Below, one piece after another: positions 26,732-35,422 of a stretch of DNA of 64,000 nt. How positions within the stretch are numbered: the stretch's first letter is position 1; every line of letters begins with the position of its first letter. The notes beneath the pieces are model-generated. The model was not told the DNA's origin. It was given only the letters and a program-made list of their open reading frames with translations, and did not search any database. Origin of the DNA: Pseudomonas rhizoryzae (GTDB lineage Bacteria > Pseudomonadota > Gammaproteobacteria > Pseudomonadales > Pseudomonadaceae); the NCBI RefSeq assembly GCF_005250615.1, contig NZ_SULM01000001.1:1-64000 (forward strand). The letters are read 5' to 3'. The position numbers and the translations under genes are program-made.

Positions 26732-27198
26732 GACGACTCCAACAGGCGCGGTATCCGTGGGCGGCCACGCCAGAGCGGTTGGCCGGGCTGATCATCCCCA
26801 AGCAATAGCTTTGCCAGAGCGTGGCAGGCCGCATTGGCCCAGGCTGCGGGTGGCGGGCCTTGGCCTTCGTTGCACCGGCTTCGCTCACTCGCCCCAGGGC
26901 GGGGCGCTGCGTCGCTCGGCCCAGCGATTTTCACCGGGCAATCGTGCAGTCGTCACGACGGCGAGCGGTTCTTTTGAGTTCGGCAGTGAGTTTGCAGGCG
27001 CAGGAAGCGACGGATAGAGGCGCGCCGGGCGGCGCCTGGGACTGGCAGCGGTCGAGTGACGTACGCCAGCGCCCACACCCTTTCGGGCGATCCGGGACAG
27101 GGTAGGTGAGCGGCGGCTTACCGCAATCGTAAGCCGCTATGCTTGTCGAGGAAAAATTGCGTGAAGCACTCGGCTCTTGCAGAGCGCCCCGGGAATCA
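26732..27198. other. gene-free interval between chemoreceptor and TM2 gene
   Basis: 467 bases without a convincing gene. It holds the sigma-54 promoter of the chemoreceptor operon (26801-26816) and a 9-bp perfect inverted repeat, GCGGCTTAC (27113-27121) and GTAAGCCGC (27129-27137), which may act as a terminator hairpin for the leftward TM2 gene, though it has no T-tract. Confidence 0.5.
26801..26816 (-). promoter_or_regulatory. sigma-54 promoter of the chemoreceptor operon
   Basis: Minus strand TGGCAAAGCTATTGCT, preceded by C: an excellent match to YTGGCAYG-N4-TTGCW with correct GG-to-GC spacing. The predicted start (about 26789) leaves a 58-base leader before the ATG. Confidence 0.78.
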
Positions 27199-27522
27199 TC
27201 AGAGCGAGTTGTCGCCTTGCAGCACGGCCACTTCCAGGCGTGCCTGCTGACGGGCCTTGTCCTGGTGCTCCTGGATCATGCCAGGGATCAGGAAGGCATC
27301 GACCAGGCACCAGATGCCGGTCACGATCCAGGGGATGAAGAGGGTGAACCAACCGATCAGCCAGAGCACCAGCATGGCTACGCCGGATCCGGTGCGACCG
27401 AGGTAGAAGCGATGACCGCCGAGCATGCCGAGGAAGAACCAGATGGCATAGGTGGCGCCGGTGGATTTGCGCGCGTTGGCGACCTTTTGTTCGACCAGCA
27501 TTTCGGATTGCAGTGAGCTCAT
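27199..27522 (-). CDS. TM2-domain membrane protein
   Basis: 107 residues from MSSLQSEMLVEQ (an ATG two codons earlier is also possible; AAGGA is better spaced for the chosen start). A TM2 domain: two TM segments with the turn LGGHRFYLGRTGSGVAML, then LIGWFTLFIPWIVTGIWCLVDAF and a charged cytoplasmic tail. Function unknown across the family. Confidence 0.85.
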   Translation of the reverse strand: MSSLQSEMLVEQKVANARKSTGATYAIWFFLGMLGGHRFYLGRTGSGVAMLVLWLIGWFTLFIPWIVTGIWCLVDAFLIPGMIQEHQDKARQQARLEVAVLQGDNSL

Positions 27523-27647
27523 GGGCATAAGTCCTTTTGGTTGAGCGAGTCCGTGGAAGACCAATTTTGGCATTCTTTTTCCACGCCTTCCACGCGCCCG
27601 AACCGGCATCCCTGCCGGTAGCACCTGAGGTTCAGATCACTGGTCGC

Positions 27648-28895
27648 TCAGCGCTGATGAATGGCATCCAGCAGATCCAGCCGTTGCCACTGCGCAGGCG
27701 GCGGATCCAGGCCCAGTTCGGCAACGCCGTGGGGCTCGGCCAGGCGTTTCCGCGCGGTGGTGGCGTCGAGCGTCGGGGCCAAGGCCTGGGCCAGCACAGG
27801 AGCCTTCTCGGGGACCTGGACCGGCTGGGTGGCGGAGCCGGCAGCCGGCAGGCCGTAGGTCAGGGTGTAGTGGTTGAAGGCGAAGGCCGCGGGGCTGTTC
27901 CAGGGGTCCTGTTCGGCGGCGGTGCCCGCCGCGCACTGGGCCAGCGCTACGCCGCAGGCCTTGGTCAGGGCGCTGCGCAACTGCTCGCGGGCCTCGTCGA
28001 ACAGGCGGCGGTAGGCCGGGTCGGCGAGGTAGTGGGCGACGTTGTAGCGAGCGATCATGCGCCCGCCGATCACGTCCAGCGGATAGTGCACGCCGAGTAC
28101 CTGCCTGGAGTAACCGTAGCCGGCACCGCGGGCGAGCAGGGCCGGGGCGCGTTCGGGCAGCATGGCGGCCAGCAGCAGGGTGTCGGTATAGCCCACGGTG
28201 CTATGGCCGCTGGGGAAGGCGCCGGCCGCGGCGGTATAGGCTTGGCCGTCACCCACCACCACGCGATCCATCACCAGGGTCACCGGTTTTTCCGGGCGCA
28301 GGAAGGGGCGCGGGTAATCGAAGTACTTCTTGGCGGGTGCGGTACTCACCTCCGAGGCCTTGATCAGGGCGGCGGCCTTGCCCAGTTCGCCACGCTCGTA
28401 GGCGTCGAGGAAGGCCTGGCCCAGGCGCGGCCCCAGGGCATCGGCGGTGAAGTAGAGGAAGGCGATGCCATCGGCGTCGAGCAGGGCACGATCCTGCAGC
28501 GCCGGCGAGGCCTGGTGATTGATCCGGGCGACGGTGGCGGTGCTGGCCGCCAACAGGCTGGCCGGCAGGGTGCGGAAGCCTTCGAGGAGTTGAAGGTCGG
28601 CCTGTTGCAGTTTTTCCTTGGCGAAGTCGTAGCCCTGGGCGTTCAGCCAGGCTTCGTCGGCCAGGGGCGCGCCCTGGTGGACGTGCGCGATGCCGCTCTG
28701 GTCGAACGGCTGGGCGGCTTGACGCAGGCGCTGCACCAGCAACTCGCGCTGGCGCCGCTCCAACTGGGCGAAGGCAGGTTGCTTGCCCGCCTGTTCCAGG
28801 CGGGTGAGAAAGGCCTGGGGTTCCGCGCTGGTCGCCTGGGCCAGAGGCGTAAGCAGCAGAAAGGCGAAGGCGATACCGGCAGGGGCTAGACGCAT
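27648..28895 (-). CDS. secreted class A (PhoN-type) PAP2 acid phosphatase
   Basis: 415 residues. Signal peptide MRLAPAGIAFAFLLLTPLAQA. The PAP2 three-part active site is present: K-x6-RP region (KKYFDYPRPFLRPEK), PSGHSTVGY and SRQVLGVHYPLDVIGGR, with the catalytic His in each of the last two. Periplasmic phosphomonoesterase. Longer than PhoN (about 250), with an N-terminal extension of about 130 residues. Monocistronic, next to nasT. Confidence 0.9.
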   Translation of the reverse strand: MRLAPAGIAFAFLLLTPLAQATSAEPQAFLTRLEQAGKQPAFAQLERRQRELLVQRLRQAAQPFDQSGIAHVHQGAPLADEAWLNAQGYDFAKEKLQQADLQLLEGFRTLPASLLAASTATVARINHQASPALQDRALLDADGIAFLYFTADALGPRLGQAFLDAYERGELGKAAALIKASEVSTAPAKKYFDYPRPFLRPEKPVTLVMDRVVVGDGQAYTAAAGAFPSGHSTVGYTDTLLLAAMLPERAPALLARGAGYGYSRQVLGVHYPLDVIGGRMIARYNVAHYLADPAYRRLFDEAREQLRSALTKACGVALAQCAAGTAAEQDPWNSPAAFAFNHYTLTYGLPAAGSATQPVQVPEKAPVLAQALAPTLDATTARKRLAEPHGVAELGLDPPPAQWQRLDLLDAIHQR

Positions 28896-28963
28896 GGCAG
28901 ACCTCTCGGGTGGGTAGATCGCCAGTGTCTAGTGCCAGGGTTGCGGGATTGTTACAAAATATT

Positions 28964-29536
28964 TCAGCCCAGTAGTTCGCTCATGGCGATGATCTGGTCG
29001 GCCACCTGGATCAGCTTCTGTTGCTTGCTCATGGCCTGGCGCCGCATCAGGGTGTAGGCCTCGTCTTCGCTGCAGCCGCGCATCTTCATCAACAGGCCCT
29101 TGGCCTGGTCGACCTTCTTGCGCTCCAGCAGTTGTTGCTCGCGGGCCTGGAGTTCGGCGCGCAGCGCCTGATCGGTTTCGAAGCGTGCGCGGGCGACATC
29201 AATGATGGCCTGCAGGCGGCTGGTCTGGATGCCCTCGACGATGTAGGCGCTCACCCCGGACTGGATGGCGCGGCGCATCACCGCCGGGTCGTGTTCGTCG
29301 GTGAACATGACGATGGGGCGGGGCAGGTCACGGTTGACCAGGCCGACCTGCTCCATAACGTCGCGGCTGGGCGACTGGGTGTCGAACAGGATGACGTCTG
29401 GCCGTAACGCCTCGATGCGCGCGGGCAGGTCGATGGTCAGGCCCGAATCTTCGATGACGTCGAAGCCCGCCTCGATCAGGGCGGCCTTGAGTCTGCCGAC
29501 CTGCTTGGGGGTGTCGTCGATGAGCAGGATGCGCAA
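28964..29536 (-). CDS. nasT: NasT, ANTAR-domain antitermination response regulator
   Basis: 190 residues. An N-terminal receiver-like domain (1-120: MRILLIDDTP, acidic pocket DD and FDTQS) and a C-terminal three-helix ANTAR RNA-binding domain (about 130-187) with VDQAKGLLMKMRGCSEDEAYTLMR. Binds tandem A1/G4 hexaloop hairpins in nitrate-gene leaders and prevents termination when nitrate frees it from NasS. A matching target lies in front of nasA in this window. Eleven bases after nasS. Confidence 0.95.
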   Translation of the reverse strand: MRILLIDDTPKQVGRLKAALIEAGFDVIEDSGLTIDLPARIEALRPDVILFDTQSPSRDVMEQVGLVNRDLPRPIVMFTDEHDPAVMRRAIQSGVSAYIVEGIQTSRLQAIIDVARARFETDQALRAELQAREQQLLERKKVDQAKGLLMKMRGCSEDEAYTLMRRQAMSKQQKLIQVADQIIAMSELLG

Positions 29537-29547
29537 GGTCGTTCTCC

Positions 29548-30744
29548 CTAGTGGTCGGTGAGGGCATGGAGGGCGAAGCTGCGGGCGTAGCCGGCCGGAT
29601 CGCTACCGTCCCAGGTGCGGCCATCGAGCAGGGTGCTGCTGCGCTGGGTGGCCGGTCGCTCCAGCCCCAGGCCCGCGGCAGCCTCGCTGTATAGCTCGGT
29701 GCATTGTACGGCGCGGGCGATGGCCAGGTAGTCGGGATCCTCGCGCAGCAGCCCCCAGCGGCGGAATTGGGTGAGGAACCAGAGGCCATCGGAGAGATAG
29801 GGCGGATTGACTTCGCCCTGGCGATGGAAGGCCAGGGGATGGGCATCGTCCCAGCGGTGGTCGAGTCCGTCTTCGTAGTGACCGAGGAAGCGGTTGGTGA
29901 GCAGACTCGGATCGGCGTTCACGTAGGCGGGGTCGCTGATCAGTTGCGCGGTGCTCAGGCGATTCTCCCGGTTGTCCTCGATGAAGCGGCTGGCGTCGAG
30001 CAGGGTGCGGATCAGCGCCCGGGCGGTGTTGGGATAGCGCTCGGCGAAGTCGCGGGTGCAGGTCAGCACCTTTTCCGGATGGTCTGGCCAGATGGCCTGG
30101 GTGGTGGTCAGGGTGAAGCCCTGGCCACGCGCCACGGCGGCGGCGCCCCAGGGCTCGCCCACGCAATAGCCGTCCACCCGGCCGGCGGCCAGGTGCTCGG
30201 GCATCTGCGGCGGCGGTACCAGCACGGTGCGCACGTCGTGCAGGGGATGGATGCCCTGGGCGGCCAGCCAGTAGTAGAGCCAGAAGATATGGGTGCCGGT
30301 GGGAAAGGTATGCGCTAGGGTCAGCGGCTGGGCGCCCGGTTGGCGGACCCGGGCGACGAAGGAAGCGGTGTCCTGCACGCCTTCCAGGGCCAGGCTGCGC
30401 GCCAGGTTGATGCTCTGGCCGTTCTGCGCGAGGCCCATGAGCACAGCCATGTCGGTGGCCGGAGCGCCGCCGAGACCGAGGTGGATGCCATAGACCAGGC
30501 CGTAGAGGCAATGGGCGGCATCGAGCCGCCCCCCGAGCAGGTTGTCGCGCAGCGCCGACCAGGACGGCTGGCGGTGCAGATTCAGCGTCAGACCATGGGG
30601 TTCACCGAAGCCTTGGGTCGCCGCCACGATCAGCGAAGCGGCATCGCTCAGCGGCAGAAAGCCCAGGTTGAGTTCGGGTTTTTCCGGGGCGTCGGAGCCG
30701 GCGACCCAAAGGTGCGCGGCGGACAAGGAAGGCGAGGCAGGCAT
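29548..30744 (-). CDS. nasS: NasS, cytoplasmic nitrate sensor (NrtA/CmpA fold)
   Basis: 398 residues, an ABC nitrate-binding-protein fold (LNLGFLPLSDAASLIVAATQ; HIFWLYYWLAAQGIHP; VDGYCVGEPWGAAAVARGQG) but with no signal peptide or lipobox, as expected for NasS. It binds NasT without nitrate and releases it on nitrate binding. Directly upstream of nasT in one transcript. A good NtrC-site match lies 75 bases upstream of its start. Confidence 0.93.
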   Translation of the reverse strand: MPASPSLSAAHLWVAGSDAPEKPELNLGFLPLSDAASLIVAATQGFGEPHGLTLNLHRQPSWSALRDNLLGGRLDAAHCLYGLVYGIHLGLGGAPATDMAVLMGLAQNGQSINLARSLALEGVQDTASFVARVRQPGAQPLTLAHTFPTGTHIFWLYYWLAAQGIHPLHDVRTVLVPPPQMPEHLAAGRVDGYCVGEPWGAAAVARGQGFTLTTTQAIWPDHPEKVLTCTRDFAERYPNTARALIRTLLDASRFIEDNRENRLSTAQLISDPAYVNADPSLLTNRFLGHYEDGLDHRWDDAHPLAFHRQGEVNPPYLSDGLWFLTQFRRWGLLREDPDYLAIARAVQCTELYSEAAAGLGLERPATQRSSTLLDGRTWDGSDPAGYARSFALHALTDH

Positions 30745-30818
30745 GGTGTCTCCAGCAACGGACGAAGGTGCTCACGCGACCTTTCATGCACCCTTGATGG
30801 GCGTCTTTGAAATGCTAC

Positions 30819-30833
30819 GCACCACTATGGTGA
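30819..30833. promoter_or_regulatory. candidate NtrC binding site upstream of nasST
   Basis: GCACCACTATGGTGA matches the NtrC palindrome GCACCAAAATGGTGC at 12 of 15 positions. A second half-like TGCACC lies at 30787-30792. I found no well-spaced sigma-54 promoter between it and nasS, so its role is open. Confidence 0.45.
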
Positions 30834-30977
30834 CAGGGGCGCAGGCGCTACCCCACGGTCAAGGCGACTAGCTGCCGGGCCGAGGTCCGGTCAGGGGTAA
30901 CGGCGCTCGATGTCGCGTGGGGTCTGCTGGAGTCGGGGCAAAACCCGCGCCAAGTCGTGGGTTCGCCCTTGAGGCCC

Positions 30978-33353
30978 TTACTTCTGCGGGATCAGTAGCA
31001 AGCGGTCGCGCCCATAGACGCGCTCCAGGTTCTGCGGTTGTAGCGGCAGACTCTGGTATTGGCCCCTGGCCCAGCCGTTGCCCGGGGTGCCGGCCTGGCT
31101 CGCCAGGAGCGGCTCGGTCAGGCCGAAGTCCACCACCAGGCGCAGTGCCGGGGCCAGCCAGACCTTCGAGTCGCCGCCCCAGTGGCTGGCGGTCAGATCC
31201 AGGGTGGAAACATCGCCCCCGCTGGCGGAGCCAGCCAGCCGGTGCAGCCGTCCCCACTGCCAGCTTGCTCGATCATTGCCGAGTTGCGCCACGCAACGGT
31301 CGATGGCCCCCGCCAGTGCCCGGGCGAAGACGGCGGGTTTGTTCGCCTGGAGGCCGGCATCGCCCCAGTAGGGGCTGTCGTCGCGGGCCAGCAGGTGGTC
31401 GACGACGGGGTTGTAGCCGGTATCGCTGAGGGTGGTGAAGGCACGCCAGGCTGGGCTCTCGGTACCGCCGAGCGCCTTGGCGAAGGTCTGCTCGGCCAGG
31501 ACCTGGAGGAAGGCCTCATAGACCGCCGCCTCGGCGGAGCTGGCAGCCAGGCGGCCATCGAAGGCCAGCAGGCGACTCAGGGCTTCTTCCGCGGCACGGC
31601 GCTGCTCGGCGGGCAAGGCGGCGATGGCCTGGCGCAGCGGTGCGGCGAAGCCGGGAGCGGCGAGTTGCGTCTTCAGCTTGGCGGCCAGGGTGGTGGTTTG
31701 GTCCTGCTGCAGGGCGATGGCAGCATCGGCATCCATGCGCGGCGAGCGCCCCATCAGTTGCGCCAGACGCTCCAGGCGCTCGGGTCCCGACCAACTGCTG
31801 GAGAGCTGCATGCCGTAGCCACGCGGCACCACGCGCTGGTTGGCGGTGCCGAGCCAGCCCTGGGCCGGGTCCTGGTCGTAGGGGTGCAGCATGGTATCGG
31901 CATAGCCATCCCAGGCGTAGCGCTCGTCCCAGCCGGGCGCGGGCAAGACACCCAGGCCGCTGCGGCGGTTGGGGTAGCGACCGGTCACCTGCCAGCCGAT
32001 GTGCTGGGCATCGGCGAACATCAGGTTCCAATCACTGGCGCGAATATCCCGCGCCAGCTCGAAGGCACGCTCCACGTCCTTGGCCCGGGAGAGATCGAAG
32101 AGGGCATCCAGGCTCTTGTCGGCTTCCAGGCGGCCGCTGCGCAGGGCCAGGCCATAGCCATCGGCTTCCGGGGCCAAGGCCAGATTCAGCAAGGGGCCGC
32201 GCGGACTGGCATAGAGGGTTTCGCGCCGGGGTTTCTCGCCGCGCACGAAGAAGGTTTCCACCCGCTGGCTGGCGGGTTGCCATTGGCCGCCGCTCTGTAC
32301 CTGCAGGCGCCCGCCCTGGCGTTGCAGCCGCTCCAGATAGAGGTCCTGGCTGTCGCCCATCAGCGTCGTGCCGGCCCAGGCCAGGTTACCGTTGTAGCCA
32401 TCGAGCAGCAGCGGCAGGCCGGGCAGGGTGGTGCCCACGGCCTCGAAGCGCGGGGCCCTGATGGTCACCAGGGTGAAGGGGGACTGGCCGTCGAAGGCGC
32501 TGATCTTGTCCACCCCCAGCAGGCTGCGACCGCTGCGGGTGTGATTGGGGGTGGCGGCCCAGGTGGTGCCGGTAGGACCGCCGAAGGGCGCCTGCTGCGC
32601 CAGACGCCGCTGGACCTCCAGCAGGGCCTCGAGGCCCGGTACCTGGCCGCGCAGATTCAGGCCACGTAGTTTGGCCGTCTCCTCTTCGGGCAGGGGTTCG
32701 TCCGGGTAGGTGGGCAGCAGCCAGGCCAGGCGCTCGGGGCTGACCTGGGTGGCCAGGGCCAGGGCGGCGGTTTCCTTGCGCAGGTCCACTGCCTGGGCGA
32801 AGTTCAGCAGTTCGTAGAGCAGGGCGCTGTCTTCCGGCTTCCAGTAGTCGACGCGATAGTCGTGGCCATCCAGCTCGACCCGCTCGCCCGCGCGATAGAG
32901 ATAGGCATTGACGCCCCGCGCATAGACCTCGAAGAAGGTCTTCAGGCGGGGTGAGGCATTGGTATAGGCCACCTGGGCCGCCTTGCGCAGATCCACCGCC
33001 CGCATGAATCTGTCGGTATCCAGCCGGCTTGCGCCATAGGCCTCGGCCAGTCGGCCCTGGGCCAGCAGGCGCAACTCCACCATCTGCGCCAGGCGCTCGC
33101 TGGCGTGCACGTAGCCGAGGGCGAACAGGGCGTCGTGGAAGGTGGTGGTCTCGATCAGCGGCTGGCCTTCGGCGTTGCGGCGCACCGAGGCGGTCTGCGC
33201 CAGCCCGCGCAGCGGCAGGCTGCCCTTGAGTTGCAGCTGGCTGCGGGTCGGCTGCTCCTCGGCAAGGTACTGGCAACCGGCGAGGGCGGTGAGCAGGCCG
33301 AGGGTAGCGAGGCGCAGGGGCGCGCGCCGGCGAAGCGAAAGAGGCGAGACCAT
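30978..33353 (-). CDS. penicillin-acylase-family N-terminal-nucleophile hydrolase, lipoprotein
   Basis: 791 residues. Signal peptide with lipobox LTALAGC gives lipidated Cys27, so the protein is probably outer-membrane anchored. Family segments: HASERLAQMVELRLLAQGRLAE in the alpha part, the junction near residue 258-263 (GGPTGTTWAATP), DGYNGNLAWAGT, and the C-terminal QAGTPGNGWARGQYQSLPL. Members cleave amide bonds (penicillins, acyl-homoserine lactones). The usual junction G-S-N-x-W is replaced by G-T-T-W, so nucleophile identity and autoprocessing are uncertain. Substrate unknown. Confidence 0.85.
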   Translation of the reverse strand: MVSPLSLRRRAPLRLATLGLLTALAGCQYLAEEQPTRSQLQLKGSLPLRGLAQTASVRRNAEGQPLIETTTFHDALFALGYVHASERLAQMVELRLLAQGRLAEAYGASRLDTDRFMRAVDLRKAAQVAYTNASPRLKTFFEVYARGVNAYLYRAGERVELDGHDYRVDYWKPEDSALLYELLNFAQAVDLRKETAALALATQVSPERLAWLLPTYPDEPLPEEETAKLRGLNLRGQVPGLEALLEVQRRLAQQAPFGGPTGTTWAATPNHTRSGRSLLGVDKISAFDGQSPFTLVTIRAPRFEAVGTTLPGLPLLLDGYNGNLAWAGTTLMGDSQDLYLERLQRQGGRLQVQSGGQWQPASQRVETFFVRGEKPRRETLYASPRGPLLNLALAPEADGYGLALRSGRLEADKSLDALFDLSRAKDVERAFELARDIRASDWNLMFADAQHIGWQVTGRYPNRRSGLGVLPAPGWDERYAWDGYADTMLHPYDQDPAQGWLGTANQRVVPRGYGMQLSSSWSGPERLERLAQLMGRSPRMDADAAIALQQDQTTTLAAKLKTQLAAPGFAAPLRQAIAALPAEQRRAAEEALSRLLAFDGRLAASSAEAAVYEAFLQVLAEQTFAKALGGTESPAWRAFTTLSDTGYNPVVDHLLARDDSPYWGDAGLQANKPAVFARALAGAIDRCVAQLGNDRASWQWGRLHRLAGSASGGDVSTLDLTASHWGGDSKVWLAPALRLVVDFGLTEPLLASQAGTPGNGWARGQYQSLPLQPQNLERVYGRDRLLLIPQK

Positions 33354-33498
33354 GAACAGCGGGCACTCCGAGCGGATGGATGCGAACGGGGCGCTACGTT
33401 AGCAGGGTCCGGCGGGGGAGCAAGCCTCCGCTGAGGGATGGCGGTTGGGCGCTGCCGAGAGGCGTAGTGGCAAGGCGCCGGCCATCCGGAGGAGGCGC

Positions 33499-34278
33499 CT
33501 AGCGCAGCGCCATCCAGATCAGCAGCGCGGCCTGGAACAGACAGAACACCGCCAGGCAGCCGATGGCGAAGCGCATCGAGACGTCATCGCGACGATAGAG
33601 GGCGATGCGGTCCTCCAGCTGCCGCAGGCTGGCATCGCGCTCGTCGATCACCCGGTCGCACTGTTCCAGCAGGGTGGCGCCGTCGAGCAGTGACAGCAGT
33701 TGCACCTTGTCGGCGTTCCAGTCTTCGCGCAACTGGCCGACCCGCGCGGCCCGGCAGAGCAGCTGACGTTCGTTGTCCGCGGCCGTCTCGACGACGAAAC
33801 CCTGGGCGGTGAGGACGTGATCGCGGCGGTGACGACCGTCTTCGTCGAGTGCATCGCGGCGTGCCAGTGGCAGGTCCTGCATCCGGTAGTGGCTCCAGCG
33901 CAGGCGCGCCCAGGCTGCGGCGCGGGCCAGCAGGAAGCGACCCAGGCCGCGTTCTTCCGGCTCCACCTGCAGGCCGCCCTCCGGCCCCAGGCGGATCTCA
34001 CCGAGGCGGTGGTCGACCCAGACCTCCAGTACGTTCACCTCACGGTGCAGCAGCTGTCCGGGGATCTGCACCGACAGCCGCAACAGGCTTTCCTCTTCGC
34101 TGTGCCGCTCGACCAGGCCGAGTTGCACGAAGCGCAGGGGGCGTGCGCCGACCCGGCGATCCACCGGCTGGGGCATCAGCCGCAGCAGCTGGAAACGCTC
34201 GGGTGGCAGGCTGGCCCAGGGATGGGGCTCATTAGGGGCGGCCTCGGTGGCCGGGGCTTCGTGATCGGGGGCTTCCAC
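33499..34278 (-). CDS. tail-anchored hypothetical protein
   Basis: About 259 residues if started at the GTG at 34276-34278 (VEAPDHEAP, with GGAG seven bases before). The frame is open further upstream, but that part overlaps the hydrolase gene. The N-terminus is acidic and proline-rich; the middle is a soluble domain (WASLPPERFQLLRLM..., LEVWVDHRLGEIRLGPEGG); the C-terminus has an SLLDGATLLEQCDRVIDERD helix and a single TM (about 238-256). No family recognised. Follows the hydrolase by about 40 bases, so probably one transcript. Confidence 0.6.
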   Translation of the reverse strand: MEAPDHEAPATEAAPNEPHPWASLPPERFQLLRLMPQPVDRRVGARPLRFVQLGLVERHSEEESLLRLSVQIPGQLLHREVNVLEVWVDHRLGEIRLGPEGGLQVEPEERGLGRFLLARAAAWARLRWSHYRMQDLPLARRDALDEDGRHRRDHVLTAQGFVVETAADNERQLLCRAARVGQLREDWNADKVQLLSLLDGATLLEQCDRVIDERDASLRQLEDRIALYRRDDVSMRFAIGCLAVFCLFQAALLIWMALR

Positions 34279-34321
34279 AAGCAGACTCCAGTCGGGGCGC
34301 CTCCTGGACGCCTTTGCTGGC

Positions 34322-35290
34322 TTATCGGCTGGCGGCTGGGGAACCTGAGCGTTCGACGAAGGCGGCGACGCGCTGTACCAATTCGCGGGCCAGCGGCAGG
34401 TTGGGGTCATCGTAGGTGGGCAACTGCGCCCGCAAACTCGCTGGAGCGATGCGCAGGACATGGTTCATGCCGGGGATGATGGCCAGTTCGGCGTCGGGCT
34501 TGGCGCGGTGCAGCGTCTGGGCATCGGTGACGTCCACCTGGACGTCGTGGGTACCCTGGACGATCAGCGCCGGGGCCTGGATGCCGGCGAAGGCCTTGGC
34601 CGGATGCTGGCGGAACAGTGAGATCAGATAGGGCTGCACGCTGGGGCGCAGCAGCACCAGCAACTCGCGCGGTACCTCGGGCACCGGCGTGCCGCGCAAC
34701 AACTGGTCGATGATCCACTGGGCGCTAGCCAGCTCAGCTGGTGACAGCTTCCCAGCCAGTTGCTCGCGCAGCACCACGTCGATGGGGCGACCGCTGCCGG
34801 CCAGGGTCACCACGCCGGCGACCGGCACCCGATCGGCGGCGAGGCTGGCGATCAGGGCGCCTTCGCTGTGGCCGAGCAGGATCACCTTGGAAAAGCGCGG
34901 ATCGGCCTTTAGTAGCCGGATCCAGGCGACCAGGTCGTCGACGTAACGCTCCACGCTCAGCCGGCTCTCGTCCGGTTCGGCAGGGCGGCTGGCGGCCACG
35001 CCGCGCTTGTCGAAGCGCACGCTGGCGATCCGCCGATTGCCCAGGGCTTCGGCCAGCCGTTGCAGGGCGGCATTGCGCGCGCCAGGGCCATTGCCGTTGC
35101 GGTCGGTCGGCCCCGAGCCGGAGACGAAGAGCACCACCGGTTGCGGGTGCTCGCTGCGGGGCAGGATCAGGCTGCCCTTGAGGACGCCCGTGCCGGTGTC
35201 GAGCTGGATCGGACCATGGAACACGGGATCGACCGCCTTGGCGAAAGAGGGAAGGGCGAGGCACAGCAGCAGGGAAAGCAACAGACGCAT
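34322..35290 (-). CDS. secreted alpha/beta hydrolase
   Basis: 322 residues from MRLLLSLLLCLALPSFAKA, a signal peptide cleaved near residue 19. Alpha/beta hydrolase core: oxyanion-loop region VVLFVSGSGPTDRNGNGPG, nucleophile elbow GHSEG (Ser), acid in GTHDVQVD and catalytic His in GMNHVLR. Resembles the YfeW/dienelactone-type periplasmic hydrolases often annotated as peptidase or esterase. Divergent from aroC with about 130 bases between starts. Confidence 0.85.
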   Translation of the reverse strand: MRLLLSLLLCLALPSFAKAVDPVFHGPIQLDTGTGVLKGSLILPRSEHPQPVVLFVSGSGPTDRNGNGPGARNAALQRLAEALGNRRIASVRFDKRGVAASRPAEPDESRLSVERYVDDLVAWIRLLKADPRFSKVILLGHSEGALIASLAADRVPVAGVVTLAGSGRPIDVVLREQLAGKLSPAELASAQWIIDQLLRGTPVPEVPRELLVLLRPSVQPYLISLFRQHPAKAFAGIQAPALIVQGTHDVQVDVTDAQTLHRAKPDAELAIIPGMNHVLRIAPASLRAQLPTYDDPNLPLARELVQRVAAFVERSGSPAASR

Positions 35291-35422
35291 GACGAAACGG
35301 GCACCTGAGACCTGGGTGTGGGGCCTATCCCGCACACAATCCGTGTAAAAGACCACGGCGCGTGTAAAATCGCCCACTTCCAGTTGAATCTATACCTTTC
35401 ACCCGTAGCGCGGAGCCCTCGC

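Noticed and set aside
26930-26960. NtrC site upstream of the chemoreceptor sigma-54 promoter (TGCACGATTGCCCGGTGAA on the minus strand)
   Set aside because: The half-sites are two bases too far apart for the NtrC palindrome.
30745-30818. Sigma-54 promoter for nasS
   Set aside because: TTGCT and GCAC words occur but the GG-to-GC spacing is wrong in every alignment I tried.
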